A DNA stretch of 64,000 nucleotides. Source: Notospermus geniculatus (taxonomy: Eukaryota > Nemertea > Pilidiophora > Heteronemertea > Lineidae). The number at the start of each line of letters is the position of its first letter. Position 1 is the stretch's first letter. Both the position numbers and the translations under genes were made by a program. Where the stretch lies: positions 109,560 through 173,559 of the forward strand of contig NMRB01000431.1 in the NCBI GenBank assembly GCA_002633025.1. Direction: 5' to 3'. Under the pieces are notes generated by a model that did no database searches, was not told the DNA's origin, and was given only the letters and a program-made list of their open reading frames with translations. This document shows positions 32,351 through 44,699 of this stretch, piece after piece.

Positions 32351-34249
32351 ACAGCCTGTAGCAACAATGGACACTGGCATTAGAGATAGCTGGTGTATCT
32401 ACGTTTGACAAGAAACAATTTATTAATGGCTGGTGTATGGTGAAATGGTGCATGTTAGCAAGCTGAGTATGGCAAAAAGCAACAACTAGTGTGTGTTAGA
32501 AGTCGTGGGAATATGAAAGAAAGTTAGAGAATGGCAGCATGCAGCATGGCCCCAATGATGATCAGTGTCATTTTCACAGGAATGAATGGGATTTCTAACA
32601 ATGGAGGTAGTACATGTCGTAGAAAGGCAAAAAGACAACATACATGATGGATGAACCACTACAGGCATGAGATACGATGGTCAGATGAACGATACTAAGG
32701 CTGAACACACTTCAACAGTCTTCTCAGCTTAGTAATTTGCAGTTCCCGCAGGGCTCGATTTGTTTCTTGCTTGCAGTGCCACAGAATATGACCTGATCAT
32801 TGTGTACCAAGGCCTGGGGAAGCCCATCTTGACATATCAAGGCCTACGGTCACTTCGCCCTTCGAACTACCCTCTCTTCACGCAAGAATAGGAGTGATAG
32901 GAACACTTGTCATCAGAGCAAGATGGGGAAGCCATGTTGAAAATCGCTGAAGTAGGTTCAAGCTTTGAGTTGGAAAAAGCATGGCTATATATGTTTTCTG
33001 TGCACATGTAATTCCAATGTTAACACCACATGTACATACACATTGAATGGTGGAGACTTTACTCAAAGCCCAAGTTTGTGGAAATCAACAATAGATTTTG
33101 TAAATTTCCACAAATGTTGGGAAGAGTTGAGATGAATTCAGACGTCATGACTGTTTTAAACTGCCAAGTCCTGTGCAGAAAGTGAATGTTGTGTGAAAGC
33201 ATTTACCGAAACCCAAACCAAAATATTGCCCCTCAATGGTACAAGCATTGCCACTAGCCACTTGTGATTAAGGGGGTGCAGATAATTGAAGTAACAGCTA
33301 CTCTGTACAGTAAAATGCACTTAGTAGTACAGGATGATGCTATTACTTCAACCAACCATCACCCCACTGATACAAATGAAGATCCTGCTTTAACCATTTT
33401 GGGACAGAATACCGGTACTGTGTTAGTCTAATCAAAGAAAATTGTTATTGGTGTAAGTTAGAGTGCAAGATTAAGGAAGTTTTTTAGTGACTAGGATAGA
33501 AGGAAACCGCAAGCAATTTACAGCAAATTGTTGCATTTCAAGCGCTTTGTGTTTTGTATTTGAAGGACCAAAGACCAGTGAACGGGACTGAAAGACACCA
33601 CCAGCACCATTACAACCCCTTTCTACAGTTAGGAAAAGCAATTTTTTTTGCTGCATTTTAGCACTTCAAGCAGATACTGTCCACTACCGCCACCACAACC
33701 CCATTTCAGCAGTAGCATGGTTAGGAGAAGTAGCCCAGCAGATATGAAGGAGGCATCTTCACCTGGTGGTCTCGGAAGAGTTAGTGAAGGAACCAACAAG
33801 CAAGCAGAAGCATTACATTTCCTTTCTTTGCTGGCGCCTTTTTATATTTTACCGGCAGCTTTGAAATTTTTACTACTTAAGAAGCAGAGATCACATCGAA
33901 AATACAGTTACCCGTTCTATCAAATATTCATAAGATGAGCCTATGAATTTTTGGTTCTATGCAAAGAAACGTTTGGCAGTTTAGCAGTGAAGTAGAATTT
34001 TTGTGTATCTAAATGAGGATTTATGGGGTCATTTATCAGTGCTGATAATCTATCCATTATGGAATTAGAATGAAAAGTAATCAAAATAATTAATTATTAT
34101 TTAGGGTAATTAACGAGGCTCACTTTTTCTGACTGGAATGATTTCATACGGATATCGGTGCAGATATGTCACACAATGATGGAGAGGGGTAGGAATGGAG
34201 TGTGCTAGAAGCGAATTTCCAAGCAAGAGTTGAGCAAGCTTTGGACAGT

Positions 34250-34400
34250 CAGATTGGTGTAGTTGAAGATCAGCACCTGCCACTGCTGAGGACCCAGGTT
34301 CATTCACAGTTCACGTATTCTTTATATGAATGAGAGAGTGACTCTGACAATGCAGATTTCCCCAAGGATCTGGTTTCCTCCTACATTACATCACACTGCC
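34250..34400 (+). repeat. tRNA-derived SINE remnant
   Basis: GCTGAGGACCCAGGTTCATTC (a degenerate B-box) is followed by GATCTGGTTTCCTCCTACAT, the shared body of the SINE family. It lies just downstream of the TMEM268 stop codon. Confidence 0.5.
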
Positions 34401-34861
34401 CCGTACATTACCACTATTGATGTGAATATGATAATACCAGTATCTGGTTATTTATCCAAACACTACCATCGGAATGCACGCCCAGTTTTTCGTCTCCTTA
34501 CCTTTTGAGCAACATTTCAAAACCTCCGCAGGCCTAGGGCGAATATTTTGAAGCATATTTATGTTTTAATTGTAATTACAATACCCGGTAAACTGTCAGC
34601 TGACCCTGTAACTGAGGTGGATTCAGGGGTGAAGGTGGCACCTCGTGCAAGTCAGAGATTTTTTACATATCCAACCAAAACCTGTTCCGGTAGGTCCTTC
34701 TGCTCGTGAACTAAAACATCAGAAAATTTCATTCAAATTTACAACTCAATCTTTTAAAATCTTTGTTTTTTAAAACCGAGGTCAAATTTTGACATCACAC
34801 TCATCACTTTCTGCAACGTTATGGACTCGTCAATTTAAATCAGCCGTGACGTCTCGGTTTG

Positions 34862-37800
34862 TCAAATCATCGCCAGAACTTCATAGATCTTGAAGTAGTG
34901 TCTCTCGACGAATTGGCACAGGCACGGGATGTTGCCAGAGTGGCGCCGCTCAGCTGGTCGTGGGAGTCTCTCTGTCATTAGACGTTTGACGTACATTCCA
35001 CTATACTTGAGCAAGAGTCTTTTCGCCATGATCTGCAGAAGAGGAAAAATACTTCAAATTCTTAGCAAACTTTAACATTTTCTCCACTTCATTAGGAAGA
35101 ATGAACACTTCTCTCCAATGACAGAAGTTATCAGTGAGAGTATGGTGGATTCAAGTAACGGCTATACTCTACACTGCTGTGTACTTGGTAGCATTAGGAA
35201 GAGCCGTTACTTTAATTCACCAGCATCCCACTGATCAGAAGTGAAGACACTGCCTTTTACCATTGCAGAGATGAGTTTCATTAGCACTTCAGAGTCAGAC
35301 AGACAGAATTCTTTCTTCTTCATCAGTTCATCAACAACCATGAGCAGACGGCATTCTATACATGAATATCCTCCTAGTTGGACAGATACGAGCTGACAAG
35401 GGGGAGTTATCTTTCGTTCAATGCAGCCACCAAAGACGGCATCCATAAGTGTCCATGACTCGGCAAGGAGGAAATTACACGAGAAAAAAATGTTTATATT
35501 CCTCGACAAGCAGACAAATTATCATCTATCTGAATACAAATGAACAGAGTCCTCTCGAGAGACGAAACTTGTAAAAATATCACCAGACAGTAGCCTAAAT
35601 GTGATCGTACGTCCGCTATTTGCATTGGAAGCTGGCCATGTTTGTTTTTTGAGGAAATGATTATCTCCGGACTTTCCATTCCTGGAGATGGAATGCAGAT
35701 GAAGACAACGCTAATGATGGAAAGAAGAAACTTATAAAGTTGACCAACAGAGTGGGCTGCTGTAGGCCCTACGACAAGCAGAACAGGCTGATATCATCAA
35801 ATCAGTAATTTTGATGACGGTAGGCCTACCTGGCGATGACCTTCCGTCGAATCCCTTTCATCAATAATCAGGTCACTCTCGTCAATGTCGACTTCAGGAC
35901 TCTGGTCAGCGTGCTGTTTCTTTACCTGAAAGATAGTTAGATGATTGATCTTCTTCAGAATGTCTGCCACGGGCACACGATTATGAAATGGTTGGACAAT
36001 AAGGCCCAATTCTTAGCACAGTTGTCACTGACACACACTAATTTCAATTGGGGACGTCCCCAGTTGCCTACCATCCCCATTTCGAAGGTGTGTTGGACTT
36101 TAAGGCCCAATTCTTAGCAAAGTTGTCACTGACACACAGTAATTTCAATTGGGGACGTCCCCAGTTGCCTACTGTCCCCATTTTGAAGGTATGTTTAGCG
36201 ACAGTCGTCCCCAATTGCCATTATACATGTACACTTACAAAACGTCTGATCTTAAAGGCTTTAGTGTCATTGACACTGGTAAACACTGAGTAAAGGAGTG
36301 ATCTTAAAGGTCCAGGTCTTTACTCTAATTGCCACAGACACGAAAATCACATGTGCCCAAAGCAGTGTGGATTCCACGAACCACTGTCATTTACGATCAA
36401 CCAATAAGTATGTATCCCCTCCCCCCAGGCAAAAGGCAGACAAATATCAGAGGAAGTTCAAAAACCACTCAAGAAAATGCAGCCATTTTTTTACCAATAT
36501 TTTTCCAGGCTTTCAGCCATGTGCTTGACTGTCATTATAGATTAGACACTCAATATTTCATTTTTTTTTAATGGCTATATTTTCATCAGGGCATTTCCTT
36601 AATGGAATACCCAGGGAGTTTTGCGATGGAAAAAATAAACTCTTGACAGTTAGCACTGCATGATATATGCAGTACGATGAGCAATGGTAAATTATTTCTG
36701 AAGTGGCAAAGGCAAATGAAGGCCAACTTCTATTGTCTAAAGCATTAAAGTCGGTGGTGGAGATTTTCAAATTGCATTTTCACTTACTGATTTTGGAAGT
36801 TTTCGATTTTTTTGCAGTCCTTTTGCGATATCATCCATGATTCGTTCCTGGAACAAAAAGAGCGATAAATTCATGCCGATTCTGTGCCTAGTTATTCCAC
36901 TTCCTCATCCGAAGTCTAATTCTGTGTCCAGGATCAAGCCAACTTCCAAAGGACTATGTCCAGGATCACTGCTTCCACAGCACTGTGTCCAGGATCACCC
37001 CCTACTCCAAAAGCACTATGTTTCCAATTCGAGGAATCGGGGAGATTTCAAAGAATACTCACCAAGCATGGGCCCTCTTCAAAGTAGATAAAATGAAGCT
37101 GATAAATGGATAAGAAAACTAACTTACAATCAGAGATATCAGAAACTCCGGCAACTCAATCGAAAAATGCTTGAATCTTTCAATACATGTATCTCAGTTC
37201 CAACTAAAAAGGATACGATAACCTTATTGCACGACATGGCCCCCTTGTCTTCAACCCCCATCATCACATTATGCTTGAGCAATAATTCGTTGACCTGCGC
37301 CAGAGTATTCTCCGTCTTTTTATTCATCTGAAAGACAAGAATTGTGAAATAATGTAGAAATCCTGCCGGCAACAAGTACAGTTAGGTTCCCTTTTAGGTT
37401 AAGTGAAAGTGCAATAGAAGTTGGTGTCCTCATTTATGAGGTTAAAATAAATAGAAATGATCAATTTGGGACTGAACTTCTTGGTGACCTCAGCAGAGAG
37501 GTGTTCTTCTTGCAGAGGTTTCGCTAAGGGAGGTTCCACTGTATACTGATCTAGTTGAACTTCACAACATAGACCCCATACATAACAAAGTCTCAAAGGA
37601 GACCCGGAACATAAATGCCAGGGTCACAGAATTACCATCATTTCCCTCAGACATCTCGCTTACAAAAACTCTCCCTCTTCCACAAACACAATCATCTTGT
37701 ATTCCAGTCATTCGATCCACCACGAGGCCAATATTGTCCCAAGGCAAATCAGGATCTGATCAAAGTGACCAGTCATCAATCATAACTGTGACAACTCGCC

Positions 37801-40800
37801 CTGACGTTGCTCAAGGTGGCTGGCTTTGAGACCCAAAAGCACTTGAGGCCAACTCTCATAAACTGTGACAATTTGCCCTGACGTTGCTCAAGGTGACTGA
37901 CTTTGAGACCTGAAAGCGCTTGAGGTCAACTTTCATAATGCTACGTTCCCACTATCACGAATCGCCCCACGATTGAAATCGTGGAATAATCGTAATGATC
38001 TTATCAGATCTTATCAGATCTGAGGTCAGTCGGGGCAATCGTATTGATCATAGGAAAGTTTTGAACGGTTCAAAAATTTTCTACAATCAACACGATTTCC
38101 GCCACGATTACCCTCAGGGTGTGATAAGATCTTCTGTGCAGAGAAACATATACTAAATGCTTCTGACAGTTCTATAACTGCGAGCATCCACATTCCAGCA
38201 CACAGCATTCTATAAGAAACCATCGAGAATTCATGGCACGAATGATTCCACATCGGTCATGGTCACATCAGGGACACAATCAGATTGGTAGTCAGATGCC
38301 CGTGACAGCTCATCGACCACAGGTCCCTGGACATAACGGTGGAACATATCACATTACGGCGTCGCCATTTCGAACAAAAGCGTCATATGTGTTCATTTCC
38401 TACGATTAACTCCCGAATGATGAACCCTGATGGCTGCTTGTTAGCCGCAATTTCTCGGCGATGGTCATATTGAGGGAAACCGGTCAAGAGGGACTCGTGT
38501 CAATACGCGATGCCAACCGACAGAAATTGGTTTTTACAAATTGTGCAGTCGTTGTTCATCATATGACCATGTTTATCTTCAGGGTATTGCAAGAAAAAGT
38601 GTCCCCCCCCCGATCTTAGCCACTGTATTGTTCAATCACCCGAATTCTGAATCGGGCTGTCTGAGTGGTGGAGTAAATGTCGGCACCTGTCACCTCTGAG
38701 GTTCCAAGTTCAATCCCCAGTCAGAACCATTCTCCTCTTTGAGAACTGCAGGTTTGTCTCCTGGCCCGTCGGTTTCCTCCTGCTGTAAGGTTAATGGGGA
38801 TCTTAGCTACGATAGAGGGAGCACATCGAAACCCGGTCCTATACAATGGATGCCATTTGTGTGGGAAATTGATCAGGACAGGGATGTCAGTTTCATTTCA
38901 ATAGTATTAGCCACTAGTGACACCTATTGAGGCAGTGGGCTGGGGTCCCCAATGCCTGATAGGCAGGGTTACTCCTTGACTGCGATGGTTTTCTCAGCCC
39001 GGCATTCTGGTTTCCTCCTACACTACTGTACATGTCGTCACCCAGTATTGTCTATAGAACCAGTAATGGCCGATTTGGCACTCGGCTCCCAACACAATAT
39101 TCTCAACTTTTCAGTTGTGTATGGGTTAATTCGTGTTTCCTAATTACACAGCAGGGCCTGACTTTTACCCAAGTCTGATCGAATGGCAAATGCGTCTGAA
39201 AATTCCCCACAATTAATTCCACCCCTGGCCGAGCAGACAGTTAATCATGAGAAGTCCACCGTGGGTCACCAAACGCCGCGCTAACAAGATCTCAGTGGGC
39301 AGTTTGCGCTGGTCGCTCGGCAACAGACTATTACCCAACCGGAAATGAAATATGACAAGGCCTAATTAGTTCTGGTGCAATTCTAAATGATAAAGTGGAA
39401 TATTATCATGATTCGCACGTCCGCATCTGTGCTGTTGATGATAAGGGATGGCATGAACTGGTAGACGTACAGTTTGCCAAATCACCATTCATGCAAAACC
39501 ATTTCTGACGAGTAGCGTGACCAATCGTACCAACTGGCTACAGTTAAATCAAGATCATCATTTTTTGAGAATCCGCGACCTACAGTACAGGTCACAACTG
39601 ACATCCCTAAATTCGCGTAAGTTACGCGCAAGTCACTCGTAACTTATGCAACAACTCACGAGCTATGTTACGCGTAACTTACGAGGTGAGTTACGCGGTG
39701 AGTTACTGGCTACGCGAATTTCGCTAGCTACGCAGTGATTTACAAGGCGAGTTACGCGACTTTGGCGAGTTACGCACAAGTTACGCGTAACTTATGCGAA
39801 GCCGTAGGGATGTCAATTGTGACCTGTACTGTATCAAGACTGTAATGCTATCTTCTTTACCATGCATTCCTTCTGCCTCAGTCACACCTGGTAAAAACAC
39901 ACCTGAACAATTTTCCACCCCGTTTTTTTACCACAAGGAGTGAAATAGACAAGACCTTAAACCCACCCCAATTACCGCAAATGACGCTAAAAACCCCCTC
40001 AACACAAGGGAGGAAAAAACACAGCCCGTCACTCGTGATTTCATTAAGAATTGTCCTCGGGGACAAGACGGTTGTCATGGCTTGTGTTTTTTTGTTTCGC
40101 TGAAAGCTGTCATGAAACTCACGGTGACACGGGGCTTTTTTATTGAAGGATTAAGACCCAATAGGGTCTGACAAAGGTCAATTAGGCCACAGGGAGCTGG
40201 TTCCACGAGTTTCAAGCTCCGGTTGGAACAAACTTTGTTCCACAAGCATGTGATCGGCAGATTGTGTGATAGGTGATTGTGAGCTGGGCTGTCTCGAGAG
40301 TTCAGAATTTTGAGATTCAGAGAAGGAAAATGGGAGATTTGGGAAATGGGAAAATGGGGATTTGGAATGGGAGAATTGGAAATCGGGAGTGGGAGAGTTT
40401 GGAATCAAAAATCTAGAGTGCACAGCAGCTGTATTCTTTCATCACACACTGTGGAACAGGGGCCATATTCATGAAGCCTTCGCAGCGTTGCATGGACGCA
40501 AGTCTATTGTTTGGCTGCACATGCCCTATTGTTCACTGACTGCCTTACAATAGATTTGCGTGCATGCAAATTCCATAGGCTTCATGAATATGGCCCGACT
40601 ACAATTTTTCATGTTCAACAAAAACTCCACCACTTTTGCTAGACTCCGAACACAATCCGTTACTCCATTCCTCTTCTTGGCCCCTTCTATACCCCTCATG
40701 GTTTAGGAGAGGAAGATCTGTATCACATCGAAGGGAGCATACTGCTTGGTCTCAGTCTAATGCAAAAGTGAAGGTTGTTTTGAGTTTGTAATTTTAAGTG

Positions 40801-43800
40801 GTACAACCGAGCCTAAAGGCGTGAACTTGTTGAATAAAAATTGTAATGATCACAGAGAAAACTCAAAGGCATTCAGCGTAAGCATTCACAAAGTTCAGTC
40901 ACCACAGCCCAAAAGCAATCTCATGAACATCCCTGCCACTGACACTGAGTGCAATTACAACGTAACGAGCCATCAGCGAGTTGCTGAAGATGAAACGAAA
41001 CCGGTGTTTGCCAATGTTTGTTGATGACACTTTGGATTAGGTTGGTTGATTAAGAGTGTGATCAGATGATCTAGAGTAATTACAACCGTTAATTGACCAA
41101 AACAGCGACTCGCGCGTTTGCCATCTTTGGTGTTTTTCTTGTGTAATTGCAGATTTGATACTGGAGAGATGAGCAGCGGTGCCCAGGGCCATCGTCGGAG
41201 ATACTGGCACTGGAATGTGTGGAGGAAGCTCAGCCCTCCACTGATATGTAAAAGCACAGCTCCATTGGTAAGGTTTCTCGTTGAGAGTTGACTCACAGCG
41301 GACAATTCACCACAGTCAGCTTTCTTAAAGCCTGCAACACACGTCACCATTTTCGTTGCCCGTACAGGCAATTTTCGTGGTCGGCAATTTTTGTGGTGGT
41401 TGCCGGTTTACAGCAGACGTCACCACTCTAGTGGTCTCGTGTGCTGCTGATGGCCACGCATCACCACAACTCGCAACCACGAGCAATTTTCGTGGTGAGA
41501 AATCAAACATGTTTGATTTTCGCTAACTTGTGGCAACTCGTGGTCGCCACAGAATTTCCGTGGCGAGTGGTCGTTGCCGGCCACAGCACACTTGGCCATT
41601 TTCGTGGCGACCATGAAAATTGCCTGCGAGAGCAACGAAAGTGGTGACGTGTGCTGCAGGCTTAAGCCAGCAGCTCACCAGGTGATATCGCAAGTGATCT
41701 TCTCAAGTGAACATGTCCTGCGTTCAAACCTCTGTGGGCCCTGGACAATCACAACTTCATAGTTCATTTCAGCTTAATCTCCAATTAGGCCTACCTGGGT
41801 TTCTTGGACGCAAGTCAAACAAACAAGTACGGCAATTCTACACTTCTCAAAATGCCTTCTTGACGACAAATCGCCGCTAAAAGCAATGGAAGAATTCCGC
41901 TGTGTGGTGGCAAGAAAAGGACAATGAAACTCCCGATAAGAGCGACTTGAAACACGAGACGTCCATTGTACAACGTCGTTCAGCCATTATCGATGTTGTA
42001 CGATAACGTGGAGGCAAACGGCAACAAAAGACATCGTGTATCTTTCGAAGAAATCGCCACATAAGATAGAAACATACGTGAATGTCAACTTGAGCGGTGT
42101 TAGTCGCCGAGGTTTATGGGATTGGAAAATGGAGAAGTGAGTAAGATGGCTGTAAGTGGATTTGACCATTCATGCAGACGTAGGCCGTGCTTGATGAGGT
42201 GAGGATTGGGCCATTTTGAAGGCTTGCAGCAAGTGCACGTATGGTCACAAATACATAGGTACATTCTTTTAGGCCGGGTTCATATAGAGCTACACGGTAC
42301 ACAGATATGCCAGCGAACAATGGCTTCACAAAGGGTTCATGACCATGAAACCTTTGTTTGCAAGCCGTGTCCGTGTAGGTGTAGCTCTATGTGAACCCGG
42401 CCTTAGGGCCGTATTCTAGAAGCCTTCTTAACTCTAAGGTTTACCTTTAACTATTGTTTGCAGAGCAGAATACAAAAGCTTAAAGTGGACCTTAGAGTTA
42501 AGGAGGCTTCTAGAATATGGGCCTCAGAATGTTTCTCATGAAGATGTGGATCTCCTTGCTGACTACGCTGTATTTCACCAAGATTACTTGTCATTCTACC
42601 ACACCCCAGTTATTTGGCACGGCCTAAACTACTGGCTATAAAGGATTTCCTTTATGACCAAGTGTCCTCACTGCCCCTTGCAGGTCTCAACCCATCTAAT
42701 ACGGGCAGTTTGGATTGCAACTCTGGCACGCTAACCACGCAGCCATAAAGGAAATCCTCCATGGGCAGCGGATTAGGCCATGCCATACAACTGTGGCTAA
42801 AGTACAGCACCTCAGAGGAGCACCACTGATCAGTGAAGACATCATTTTCTGAATCACCACGAGAATGGCTGCAATTTGAAACAGTTCTTACTCCGGAGCC
42901 TATCTGAGCGAATTTGAATCCAGAACAAATTGCCTGGTAGGCCAGCCTATTAAGTGTAAGTCCATGAATAGACCATGCAGAAAGTGCTAAGGTGGGGGTC
43001 GGCGGATTGCAATGAAATTTGGTGTGTAGTTACCCCCTGGTGAGGGACAAAGGCAAGCAAAATATTGGCCCAATTAATTGGCTGGTTGGGTGTATATAGC
43101 AAAATAGGGGTTAAAATGGGTCAACCCTCTGCAGGGTCCTGGTTGACAAAACTGGTCTGAAATTGTAGGGTGAGACTCCATCTTTAAAAAACAAAAAGAA
43201 AATCTTTGCCCGCTCTTTCCATTGCAGAGATATGCCTGTGTATATATAGACATTTTGATGTTCGTGTACATTCGTAGTACATCAGTTAAGTGCATTTATG
43301 CACCTGCATATCTCTACAATGGAAAGAGCGGGCAAAGATTTTATTCCTTTAATAAAGAGAGACATCCCCCTACTCCTTTCCCTGATGTGCTCACCTTCCT
43401 CACCCCTGCAGAGGGTCCGTAATTCTTTGTAGACCAAACCATACCTTTTTTGACAAGAGTGCAAAAAAGCACTGCACCTTTAAATCAAGAGTGATTTGGA
43501 ACAAACGAAAAATGGGAAAAAAATACAGGGGACATCTATTTTCATTGACATATAAAAAATATCTACTGCTGTTGCCTGCCAACGCCTGAAAATTCACTCA
43601 AATGGACAGTATTTTGATGAAAATTGCTGTTATCTTAAAAAATGTATTTTTTTGGCTGTATTTTAGCCCCTTACTCCCAAACGGTGTGACCAATCTCCGA
43701 AATATTTGGCCTGTCTTTATTGTGCCCCAAGACCACCTTCTGGTAGGAATTTGAGCCAGATCTGCCGACCTCCCACCTTAGCACTTTTTGCTGATTTTGC

Positions 43801-44488
43801 ATGGTCTATCCGTGGACTGACACTTAAAGGCTCTTTTTAAGTTATCCAGCCAACGCAGCTGCAGGATGAAAACGAAAAATAGAAATCGACCGAAGGTTGC
43901 TATAAAGTGCAGGTTGCAGGTTAATGGTTACAGTCAGTGTTACAGGCCCGTTTCCACTACAGCCGATTCTGCTGCGGTTAACGGTGCTGGAGCAGTTTTC
44001 ACAGGCATAGGGATAATTAACAAGCAATGTACGGTATTGTTAAACCATCGAAGGATTATCCAAAACCCTGTGAAAACCACTCCGGTGCCGAAAACCGCAG
44101 CGGAATCCGCTGTAGTGGAAACAGGCCTTTAGGAGCCAATGGTGGTGAAGTCAAGTATTGCAAATACTACTGCCTGCAGATCAACCTGCAACCTTTCCCC
44201 CAACCAGCATTTTATACCAACTGATTTACCAACCTTATTCCTAGCGATCCTACAGAGTATGAGGCCAATCACCATGAACATCCAGGCTAGGATGAAGAAG
44301 AGCCCGATGCCGATTCGGTCCGGTAGGCCGCCAGTGTGCCACAGGAGGAACCCCAGCATCCACAACGTGATGAAAACGCACGAAAAGAGACCGATCTGCA
44401 GCCATTTGTTGTAGAAAAACGTATGATATGCAATTTTGACATCTTTTCCGAGCCATGTTAGAGCACTTTTGTAGTCTTCTTTGGAAAC
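34862..44488 (-). CDS. TMEM268: Transmembrane protein 268 homologue, last six coding exons
   Basis: Exons in order: 44234-44488, 37223-37327, 37063-37098, 36788-36847, 35830-35925, 34862-35032. All have GT-AG borders and lengths divisible by three, so every intron is phase 0; together they encode 240 residues. The first exon has VSKEDYKSALTWLGKDVK and then two membrane segments (LQIGLFSCVFITLWMLGFLL and IGLFFILAWMFMVIGLILC). The second has NELLLKHNVMMGVEDKGAM; the 36-nt microexon encodes LHFIYFEEGPCL, matching the family's FVYFDLENC-like motif. The fifth is acidic (DIDESDLIIDERDS). The last ends with NIPCLCQFVE, like the family's IPCPCQLIE. Human TMEM268 is a two-pass membrane protein of poorly defined role. 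The N-terminal coding part is not within these exons; see the candidate at 56433. An intron of 6.9 kb is full of repeats. Confidence 0.85.
36001..36200. repeat. Direct duplication of about 100 bp
   Basis: Two adjacent copies start AAGGCCCAATTCTTAGCA (about 36001 and 36104) and run through CAATTGGGGACGTCCCCAGT to CCCCATTT(C/T)GAAGGT with few differences. GGGGACGTCCCC is itself a palindrome. The duplication is recent and lies in a TMEM268 intron. Confidence 0.85.
38650..38800 (+). repeat. tRNA-derived SINE copy
   Basis: Head GGCTGTCTGAGTGGTGGAGT with the block CCTGTCACCTCTGAGGTTCC, a B-box-like AAGTTCAATCCCC and the body GGTTTCCTCCTGCTGTAAGG. It is in the large TMEM268 intron. Confidence 0.65.
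38940..39070 (+). repeat. SINE body fragment
   Basis: TGGTTTTCTCAGCCCGGCAT and TGGTTTCCTCCTACACTACT, followed by the CCAGTATTGTCTATAGAACC tail seen in other copies. Confidence 0.55.
39583..39831. repeat. TA-flanked foldback element built of GTTACGCG words
   Basis: Terminal inverted repeats CAGTACAGGTCACAACTGAC and GTCAATTGTGACCTGTACTG, with TA on each side (39581-39582 and 39832-39833). The interior is full of GAGTTACGCG / CGCGTAACTT words in both orientations. Ends and TA duplication suggest a pogo/mariner-type MITE. Confidence 0.85.
40459..40595. repeat. Foldback element
   Basis: Ends GGGCCATATTCATGAAGCCT and GGCTTCATGAATATGGCCC, with inner arms GGACGCAAGTCTATTGT / ACAATAGATTTGCGTGC. Confidence 0.8.
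41326..41666. repeat. Foldback element rich in TTTTCGTGG words
   Basis: Ends TTAAAGCCTGCAACACACGT and ACGTGTGCTGCAGGCTTAA are inverted. The interior repeats CAATTTTCGTGGTGR and its complement. The element at 62940-63470 shares GTGGCGACC and ACCAGGTGTGAC words and may be related. Confidence 0.75.
42271..42404. repeat. Foldback element, directly adjacent to the next one
   Basis: Arms AGGCCGGGTTCATATAGAGC and GCTCTATGTGAACCCGGCCT, with inner arms TACACGG / CCGTGTA. Confidence 0.85.
42405..42532. repeat. Foldback element, abutting the previous one
   Basis: Arms AGGGCCGTATTCTAGAAGCC and GGCTTCTAGAATATGGGCCT, with inner arms CTTAACTCTAAGGT / ACCTTAGAGTTAAGG. It starts within a couple of bases of the end of the element at 42271-42404. 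Confidence 0.85.
42630..42780 (-). repeat. SINE copy with GGATTTCCTTTATGGC head
   Basis: On the minus strand it starts GGAGGATTTCCTTTATGGCT and continues with an A-box-like GCTGCGTGGTTAGCGTGCC. The head matches the plus-strand copy at 52836, which continues into 5S rRNA-like sequence. A second inverted copy of the AGGATTTCCTTTATG word is at about 42645. Confidence 0.6.
42952..43826. repeat. Large foldback element of about 875 bp
   Basis: The left arm reads AAGTGTAAGTCCATGAATAG then CATGCAGAAAGTGCTAAGGT; the right arm ends CACCTTAGCACTTTTTGCTG ... GTGGACTGACACTT. Further paired blocks: ACCCTCTGCAGGGTCC / CCCTGCAGAGGGTCC and AAAATCTTTGCCCGCTCTTT / AAAGAGCGGGCAAAGATTTT. The element is close to palindromic over its whole length and lies in the TMEM268 intron. 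Confidence 0.85.
43943..44129. repeat. Foldback element next to a TMEM268 exon
   Basis: Ends AGGCCCGTTTCCACTACAGC and GCTGTAGTGGAAACAGGCCT, with inner arms GGAGCAGTTTTCACAGG / CCTGTGAAAACCACTCC. It ends about 105 bp from the exon edge at 44234. Confidence 0.85.
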
Positions 44489-44543
44489 CTGAAAAGATTT
44501 AAAATCGAGATTTTTAGCAACAAACGGCAGATTGATACATGAA

Positions 44544-44699
44544 TAGTGGAACCCCCTGAGCGGACACCTCTGCTAGGAGGACACCTCTCAAGTACAGTCG
44601 AAAACAGGTCATTTCTTTTCTTTTGGACCTCAGTAACCAGGACACCTCTTTATTAACGACAACACCAGTCACTCCCGAAGGTGCCCTAGGTTCCACTGT
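44544..44699. repeat. pogo-like MITE
   Basis: Inverted ends TAGTGGAACCCCC and the complement of CAGTGGAACCTAGGG, with internal GGACACCTCTNNTAGGAGGACACCTCT words and the phrase AGGTCATTTCTTTTCTTTTGG. Related fragments at 37395-37560, 53608-53750 and 58600-58910 share ends of the form CAGTGGAACCTCC and GAGAGGTGTCCT words. The CAGTNGAACC type of end is typical of pogo/Tigger elements. Confidence 0.65.

Larger units (their letters stand above)
30161..34861. other. Interval between convergent TRMT112 and TMEM268, no gene recognised
   Basis: No exon with recognisable protein content was seen. The left end may be TRMT112 3'UTR and the right end TMEM268 3'UTR. It contains a degenerate tandem repeat (32150-32350) and a SINE remnant near 34250-34400. 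Confidence 0.55.

Noticed and set aside
35207-35509. A 100-codon minus-strand open frame between the last two TMEM268 exons
   Set aside because: No convincing acceptor or donor brackets it, TMEM268 reads through without it, and its edge contains a GTGAAGACACTGCC word shared with a repeat near 53290.
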